This document shows positions 63,629 through 64,000 of a DNA stretch of 64,000 nt, piece by piece. A program made the translations under genes and the position numbers. The notes beneath the pieces were generated by a model. It did not search any database, was not told the DNA's origin, and saw only the letters and a list, made by a program, of their open reading frames with translations. Position 1 is the first letter of the stretch; every line of letters starts with the position of its first letter. The stretch lies in contig NC_085127.1 of NCBI RefSeq assembly GCF_030269925.1, positions 15,259,501 to 15,323,500 of the forward strand, read 5' to 3'. The DNA is from Bombyx mori (lineage: Eukaryota > Arthropoda > Insecta > Lepidoptera > Bombycidae).

Positions 63629-63822
63629 CTGGTGGTAGGACATCTCATGAACACGCACGGGTAGGTATCACCCACCCTGCCTATTTCTGCCGTAAAGCAG
63701 TAATGCGTTTCGGTTTGAAGGGCGGAACAGCCACAGTACTGTAAAAAGTGATACTTTATAAGTTATATCTCAGGAAGGGTCATTTACGTTGTTAATGTCA
63801 ACAGGACGGGCCATGAACTCGT
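63629..63822 (+). repeat. Bm1-type SINE, 3' part, plus
   Basis: From ACTGGTGGTAGGACATC through CCTGCCTATTTCTGCCG to GGCCATGAACTCG, with internal deletions. It lies in the intron upstream of the first WDSUB1-like exon in the window. Confidence 0.82.
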
Positions 63823-63834
63823 ACAGAAAAGATG

Positions 63835-63880
63835 TGTGGTGTCCGGGGACACCGGATACGAAGGAAGTTCCTTATTATAA
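63835..63880. repeat. fragment related to the 1.8-3.0 kb foldback repeat
   Basis: TGTGGTGTCCGGGGACACCGG followed by GAAGGAAGTTCCTTAT resembles the inner end of block A' read on the minus strand (TGTGGTGTCGTGGGACACC, then GGAACGAAGTTCCTT). The element may continue to the right. Confidence 0.5.
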
Positions 63881-64000
63881 AAATATTAATTTTAAGTTCT
63901 ATTCGAGGTATAAAGAAAATAATGATTCGGGTAAACATTTTTATTATGATTTTCTTATTGATAAATATAATGCAAAATTACTTTACAAAGTTATCAACTT

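Noticed and set aside
63182..63675. Several long GC-rich frames on both strands
   Set aside because: Shadows of the GC-rich WDSUB1-like exon. Only one frame has WD and SAM motifs and fits the splice phases.
1..64000. CRISPR arrays, operons or other prokaryotic systems
   Set aside because: The window is eukaryotic: introns, SINEs and LTR elements. The regular repeats are micro- or minisatellites without spacers.

Overview
The window is a stretch of insect chromosome, almost certainly from a moth of the silkworm lineage (Bombyx). The main sign is many copies of one tRNA-headed SINE, about 440 bp long, that I recognise from memory as the Bombyx Bm1 type. The DNA is AT-rich and intron-rich, and it carries BEL/Pao, Ty3/gypsy and mariner-type elements typical of Lepidoptera. 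No database search was possible.

Layout. Positions 1-46,700 hold no host exon that I can defend. This part contains a nested foldback repeat (1.8-3.0 kb), a BEL/Pao LTR retrotransposon (10,605-18,116, minus), two DD37D (maT-like) mariner-type elements (20,336-21,645 and 38,626-39,924), a 332-bp GGTATA hexamer array (25,511-25,842), a Ty3/gypsy element (32,381-37,946, plus) with a 12-copy 26-bp minisatellite inside it, and many SINE and LINE-tail fragments. It may be the intergenic or 5' intronic territory of the first host gene.

The right quarter holds two split host genes that converge tail to tail. On the plus strand, 46,752-57,742 encodes a Dpr-family two-immunoglobulin-domain cell-surface protein (seven exons here; the signal-peptide exon lies further upstream and was not found). 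Its second intron was inflated about twelve-fold by an antisense Ty3/gypsy element (47,745-53,800). On the minus strand, exons from 63,571 down to 59,452 encode the last WD repeats, SAM domain and U-box of a WDSUB1-like putative E3 ubiquitin ligase, whose 5' exons lie beyond the window. All exon junctions of both models join in frame at canonical splice sites.

Most notable: the BEL/Pao element carries an in-frame 1,407-bp tandem duplication of its reverse transcriptase/RNase H region. The two copies differ at only one position I could find, although its LTRs differ by about 2.3%. In both gypsy elements the coding frame runs across an LTR boundary. Two foldback/hairpin families are not explained by any element I recognise.
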